Of a stretch of DNA of 64,000 nucleotides, positions 58,601-64,000 are shown piece by piece. The notes under the pieces are model-generated. The model made no database searches, was not told the origin of the DNA, and was given only the letters and a program-made list of their open reading frames with translations. Every line of letters starts with the position of its first letter. Positions within the stretch are counted from its first letter, which is position 1. This DNA is from Prunus persica (lineage: Eukaryota; Streptophyta; Magnoliopsida; Rosales; Rosaceae): assembly GCF_000346465.2 (NCBI RefSeq), contig NC_034014.1:1311420-1375419 (forward strand). Direction: 5' to 3'. The position numbers were made by a program, and so were the translations under genes.

Positions 58601-60675
58601 TAGGGATGAGGAATTTGCTAGGCAGACTCTTGCAGGTCTGAATCCATGTAGCCTCAAGTTGGTGACGGTACGATTTAGTTATTTATACAGTGACACTATG
58701 TATGAACATATTACTTTTTATGAATTAAAGAAAATCTTATTATTATTACTTTATACATATGCTCACATATAGGCAAAATGTAAACAAAAAAACTGCAGAA
58801 ATGGCCGTTGAAGAGTGAATTGGACCCCGAGATCTATGGCCCGCCGGAATCAGCGATCACGAAGGAAATAATTGAGCAAGAGATTAGAGGCTTCCCAACC
58901 GTTCAGGAGGTAGTATGATAATTAATTAATTAATTAAGATTTAAAAGAGAAGTATATTAACAAGTATAATAATCCTGGTATGTAATATATGCAGGCCATA
59001 AGAGAGAAGAAATTGTTTATTTTAGATTACCATGATTTGTTTTTGCCCTATGTGAGTAAAGTAAGAAAGATCGAAGGCACCACGCTATATGGATCGAGGA
59101 CTTTGTTTTTTCTAACCCGGGAAGGAACACTGAGGCCACTGGCTATTGAGCTCACAAGGCCGCCAATGGACGGAAAGCCACAGTGGAAGCAAGTTTTCCA
59201 GCCATCTTGGAACGCCACCGGGGTCTGGCTTTGGAGGCTTGCCAAGGCACATGTCCTTGCCCACGATTCTGGTTATCATCAACTCGTTAGTCACTGGTAA
59301 ATATAGTCCAGATATATCTCATTGAAAGATTTTTTACTACTGCTGCCTTTTCTTTGGTTTTAGGTTTCAATGTTCATCCAATATTTAGGGAAGCCACTTC
59401 TTTTGCAGGCTAAGAACACATTGCGTCACAGAACCTTATATAATCGCAACGAGTCGACAACTCAGTGTCATGCACCCAATCTATAGATTTTTACATCCCC
59501 ATTTCAGATATACGATGGAGATTAATGCTCTTGCTCGCGAATCGCTCATCAATGCCGGCGGTATCATTGAAAGCTCGTTCTCTCCCGGAAAATACTCCCT
59601 TGAGCTTAGCGCAGTTGCCTATGGCAAGGAGTGGCGGTTCGACCAAGAGGCGCTCCCGGCTGACCTTATTAGAAGGTAATTTAATTTACTCTCAGCTGAT
59701 CACATGTATAGTTCACATTGAAAATTTGACAACTACGCATGTCGCGTCAGATATCTAGTCAGAGAACTTGATGATTGGGTTCAAATTAACAGTCTAATAC
59801 TATAACATCTCATATATATGACAATTGAACAATTCCCTATATTATTATTATCTAATTTTATGATATCCTTTGCACTGTTTAACTAAAATCTTGATGTTCA
59901 ATTTGTATTTTCTAGGGGCATGGCTGTTGAAGACCCAACTGCTCCGCATGGTCTAAAGCTAACAATTGAAGACTATCCTTTTGCCAATGATGGTCTCCTC
60001 ATGTGGGATGCCATCAAACAATGGGTCACTGACTATGTAAACCACTACTACCCAGATTCCAGCCTTGTACAGACTGATGGAGAGCTCCAAGCATGGTGGA
60101 CAGAAATCAAAACAGTAGGCCATGCTGACAAAAAGGATGAACCATGGTGGCCAGAACTCAACACCCCTGAAGACCTCATTGGCATCATCACCACAATGGT
60201 GTGGGTCACATCTGGCCACCATGCAGCTGTCAACTTTGGGCAATATGTCTATGCGGGTTATTTCCCTAACAGGCCGACAATTGCAAGGACCAATATGCCC
60301 ACAGAAGACCCCTCGCCAGAGTTTTGGAAAAGCTTCTTGAAAAAGCCTGAAGTTGCACTTTTGCGGTGCTTCCCTTCACAAATCCAAGCAACAAGAATCA
60401 TGGCTGTTCTGGACATTTTGTCGAATCATTCACCGGATGAAGAGTACATTGGAGAGAAGATGGAGGCAGCATGGGCTGAGGAACCCGTTATAAAGGCTGC
60501 GTTTGAACGCTTTAAGGGGAGGTTGTTGGTGATTGAAGGAATTATTGATGATAGAAATGCCAACAGTGAGTTGAAAAACAGAAATGGAGCTGGGGTTGTG
60601 CCTTACGAGCTTTTAAAGCCCTTTTCTCAACCTGGGGTCACAGGAATGGGAGTTCCATATAGCATCTCTATTTGA
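55682..60675 (+). CDS. Chloroplast 13-lipoxygenase (type 2, LOX2-like)
   Basis: Nine exons (55682-56174, 56886-57154, 57602-57839, 58032-58349, 58582-58667, 58799-58909, 58995-59296, 59409-59675, 59916-60675) join in frame to 947 residues. The first about 55 residues look like a plastid transit peptide ([20 protein letters not shown]..). A very Ser/Thr-rich stretch (about 58-108) links it to the PLAT/C2 domain (about 115-250). The lipoxygenase domain keeps all five iron ligands: H600 and H605 in HQLVSHW, H797 and N801 in HAAVNFGQY, and the terminal Ile947 of SISI. Also seen are the substrate-channel block [20 protein letters not shown] and WYVPRDEAF. Such enzymes add O2 to C13 of linolenic and linoleic acid and feed jasmonate and green-leaf volatile synthesis. 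Assignment to type 2 rests on the transit peptide and overall similarity. Confidence 0.94.
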
Positions 60676-61989
60676 AACTGATGAGTAGTTAGTGTGTCAT
60701 CTGGTTCTCAGTTCTTTTTCTTTTTCTTTTCTTTTCTTTCAACATATAGTATTAGGTAAGGCAAGTCCTACCCATTAGTCACGAGTCATGACATTTAGGC
60801 ATGGTACATGTTAGAAATTAAACCAAGCTTTCTATTTTATCTTTTGTGAACTTCAGCCCTGGTGTATTCAGGCTTTTAGGTCTGATATATAATTGATCCT
60901 TGGAGTTCTTCGAGTGTGTGTATTTGCTGATAAAGTGAAAGTAATATTTCACTTCTACTCTCTTGGTTGATGTGAGACTATTTTTGTGCTTTGTTTTACC
61001 ATATGCAATGTAGAAAGCGCGAACTGCATTATACTCGCACTATATTGATTTCAAGGTTTAAGGTGAAATAATAATAGTATGAAGTGTTAACAAAAATGAA
61101 ATAATCTATGTCACGGTTCGACGTATATTACAAAATATTTACATCAAACACACACACATATATATAGATGTTATTATTGTGCAAATGTCGTGTATTTTAT
61201 ATATATATTTTTTAAATTCCTGTTTACTATAAAATAGTATAACATGCGAATATATGAATGAGAAAATAACTATATATATTGTGCATACTATGAAAGTTAG
61301 GTAGTCTAAACGTGCATCACACACATATATGGTCCACACTGCACGCTTAAGAATGGACCAGTCTAATGTGGTCCACAAGTCCATGCGATCATGAATTCAC
61401 ATATATATCTTCCGGAAAACTACACACTCATAAAATACAAAATCAGAAAACCTACGTGTAATCCAAGCTATGCTTTCTCGTTGGCCCTGCCTTCTGGGGC
61501 TAAAGATGGCCTAGCTTATTGCAAATGTATTTTGTACTCATCCGGTTGTGTCAATATCTTTGTAGGGTAGCTCATCCAGAGATGTAACTTTCAGACAAAA
61601 GCAGCTTTACCCTTAATAATTAAAGCAATTTTCGAATTTATAAAAGCATATTATTTGTTGGGAATCTCCCTCTACATAATTGTTTGGGAAATTCACTATT
61701 ATCCTCAATATAGGGGTCTAAATTATAAAAATATTTTTTATAATAGGTTTGTTTATAGAAATTAAATGGTGTAAAGTTTATTTATATTTTTTGTGCTAAG
61801 AATGGGTATATGACTAAATATCTCTAATTGTTTAGAGTGGATTAGTGAAGAAATCAGTGTATGTGCTAATACTAAATAACCTCTAATTCTATAATATGTG
61901 TGTGGATCTTGTTGCATGATGAGTCTCATGGAGATTTTTTAGGATGAGGTTGTGTACAATACATGGAAAATGTTGAAAAGTCTCGCTCT

Positions 61990-62060
61990 TGCGCACAGAG
62001 GGATTCGAACCCCTCCCTTTCTCAATCAACCACATCGCCTTCTCCAACTCGCTGCGGCTG
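61990..62060 (-). pseudogene. tRNA-like fragment or SINE head
   Basis: On the minus strand 'gcgagttggagaaggcg' resembles a polymerase III box A. About 35 bases later 'gggttcgaatccct' is an exact box B and T-arm stem-loop, followed by CTGTGCGC. A matching 5' acceptor strand and a normal anticodon arm are missing, so this is not a functional tRNA. It could be a SINE head or a tRNA pseudogene. Confidence 0.35.
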
Positions 62061-62832
62061 AGTTTGTGTCTATATCTTCAGCTTCTAATATTTATAAGGT
62101 CTTTAAAAATGTCTGTAAGCTAATATTATCTAAGATAAATTTCCATATTAAAAAAATTCCCTAAGAATAAATTTAAGCATATATTTAATGTTATTTATTA
62201 TTTTATAATAGAGTAGTATTTTGTTGTTGTTATATATTATGGAGTTTTATTATTATTCACTTCGAGTTTTAATATTGTTCATTATATGTGACACTAAGTT
62301 TGAATTTTAATAGGAATTCTTTCTATGTGGTACTAAGTTACTCATAGATTTTATCTTCTTTTTTTTTGTGGTTAAGCTCATATATTTTATCATATGTATC
62401 AAGTGTAATATATTGAAGTAAATTATTATAACTAAAAAATTATAGTGTGTTTAATTTTCTTTCACTAATTACTACATATTTTCTAAAGTCACAGTGTTTG
62501 TCAGGTCGCTGCATAATCAACTTAAATCACTCAAACCCACCATGCCATGCATTTCCTTCCAATTTTTTGTGATAAAATAATAGACAATTGACTAAGTAAA
62601 CATCCTCTAAAGTTTCAATAAAAGATTTCAAGTTTTTCTCACAATTTCTGTGATTTTTATTCAATGTTTATCGATATTTCCGAAACTCCCGATATTTTAG
62701 ACCTTGGTTGAGGATAATCCCACATCCATACAAAATTTATGATGGGATAATAATCGCTTTTTCTCTTAATTAGTTAGGAAGGTATATAGTTCTTGTTCTC
62801 ACTAAAATGAATTAATATCGGCATTATATATA

Positions 62833-62850
62833 TATATATATATATATATA
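62833..62850. repeat. (TA)n microsatellite
   Basis: A run of TA/AT dinucleotides in intergenic DNA. Confidence 0.6.
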
Positions 62851-63514
62851 AAAGGAGCGGCACATCCGTAACACCACAAATTTAATACAAATTTTCAATT
62901 ATTAAATTAGACTACAATAAATGGCTGATATCAAACCAGCTAATTCTTCCAAATATTTGAAAGAATTATATATGCGATGTTAGTAGTTAGACTACTCATG
63001 GAGATAGTGAAACAAGAGAGCATCTACGAAAAGGCCTTCAGTACATTGCCCATACATGCATCTGTCTCTTCAATAATTCACGATTTGTATCCTTGTGATA
63101 TATTTCGTTCGTATGTGTGAAAGCCACAGTACATGGAAAAAGCTTAATTAGCATTTAGCTCCAATAATTTCTAGCTATAACAAACTTCGGGGTCTAAAAT
63201 ATATACAACAAGACATGTGATAATTAATTGGTGATGATCTGGCTTAGAGAGAGACAATAAGAAAGAGTCAGTGTAGTGGAATATTCCAAATGAAAAAAGA
63301 TAAAGGCTTTTCGTTGCTTACTAAACAAATAAAATATCTCCTTTTGATGTCATGCAACATGTCTTTGTAAGCGAAAACAATTGGCCAAATTTTTGAAAAT
63401 GAGCCTACAAAACCAAATTGAAAAAGTCAAAACCTATAGCACCTACGTATAGACCTCTTTGATATGTCATATATGTGAAGTGCTTGTTTAATCCTCTAGT
63501 AAAAGACACTACCT

Positions 63515-63664
63515 AGTAGCAAGGAGTTGGTAGCTTAAGTAATTAAGAGTATTTACTCCTACACTTAAAATTCTAAATTCGATTTCCCCCTCTGCCACTA
63601 TTACTTTGTATAAAAAGACTTGCTTAGACATGAGGCTTTTTGACCACAAAAAAAAAAAAAAAAA
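63515..63664 (+). repeat. SINE-like element with A-tail
   Basis: 'gtagcaaggagttggtagct' and 'taagagtatttactcc' resemble a tRNA-derived 5' part. 'aaattcgatttccccc' is a weakened box B, and a 17-base A-run (about 63648-63664) closes the element. No clean target duplication was found. Confidence 0.45.
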
Positions 63665-64000
63665 CCTGCTTTGTAATGGAAATCCTGATTTACCTCTAAT
63701 TAGTTATTAACTCGATCCCTTCTGTGTTTAGGCTTGGTATAGCCTTACCCAACCCCTTCAACAAATATGGTTCTTCTTCGTATATTTGAAGCCAAATAGA
63801 TTGAAAAATTGAAGACTTAAACGATTTAAACTGCTTTGTCGTCGCTTATAATATACCTTTTGTTTTATGTTTGGGCCCCAAATATAGAGAAATGTTATGA
63901 TATTAGCCACCCAAAGAAAACTATTCGCCCAAATCTCATAAAGTCATTTGAATATAATTAGTCATACCATATCAGCACCATGATAACGCTGTAACCAAGC

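Larger units (their letters stand above)
60676..64000. other. Intergenic, 3' flank of the lipoxygenase
   Basis: AT-rich DNA. The first about 300 bases should contain the lipoxygenase 3' UTR. Elsewhere I see a tRNA-like fragment (61990-62060), a TA microsatellite (62833-62850) and a SINE-like element (63515-63664). No coding exon is supported. Confidence 0.45.

Noticed and set aside
61990..62060. Functional tRNA gene
   Set aside because: Box A and box B are recognisable but the 5' acceptor strand and anticodon arm do not fold as a tRNA.
1..64000. CRISPR arrays, operons or prokaryotic mobile elements
   Set aside because: No regularly spaced repeats; all genes have plant-type introns and the DNA is clearly nuclear plant sequence.

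Overview
This window is nuclear DNA of a flowering plant. Genes are intron-rich, intergenic DNA is AT-rich and full of MITEs, solo LTRs and LINE/SINE debris, and every recognisable protein is closest to dicot families. I lean towards a woody rosid, possibly Rosaceae, but this is an impression and not a search result. Bases 1 to about 310 look like a low-quality contig end, and 5942-6041 is a 100-N assembly gap.

Layout: the 3' part of an EMSY-LIKE chromatin protein gene (1483-2658, +); a two-exon alpha/beta hydrolase (3090-5139, -); a repeat cluster (5460-9651) with nested insertions; a three-exon CLE-type signalling peptide gene of the CLV3/CLE40 class (10080-10679, -); an EIN3-like transcription factor of the EIL3/SLIM1 type (13162-15661, -); about 5 kb of repeats (16.4-20.3 kb); a seven-exon gene for a 2313-residue multidomain protein (21120-29129, -) with a spliced small ORF just upstream (29656-30234, -); about 5 kb without genes; a single-exon MCTP/FTIP-type protein (35638-37956, -); a twelve-exon Gfo/Idh/MocA oxidoreductase (41616-45865, -); a nineteen-exon topoisomerase VI subunit B gene (47217-52598, -); and a nine-exon plastid 13-lipoxygenase (55682-60675, +). 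The last 3.3 kb hold no gene that I can support.

The most unusual object is the 2313-residue protein. In order it has a flavin-type Rossmann domain, a fatty acyl-AMP ligase-like adenylation domain, a phosphopantetheine carrier domain, and a membrane part with three hexapeptide-repeat blocks. A catalase-related domain sits between the second and third blocks and keeps a candidate distal His and a proximal R-x-x-x-Y. The order adenylation-carrier-membrane-tandem acyltransferase-like blocks resembles bacterial epsilon-poly-lysine synthetase. The catalase-like part suggests oxidised-lipid chemistry. Its function is unknown to me.

The genes are independent transcription units with no operon logic. 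Exon structures were built by hand from splice signals and reading-frame continuity. All full-length models close in frame. The EMSY-LIKE fragment stays in frame to its stop but lacks its 5' exons.
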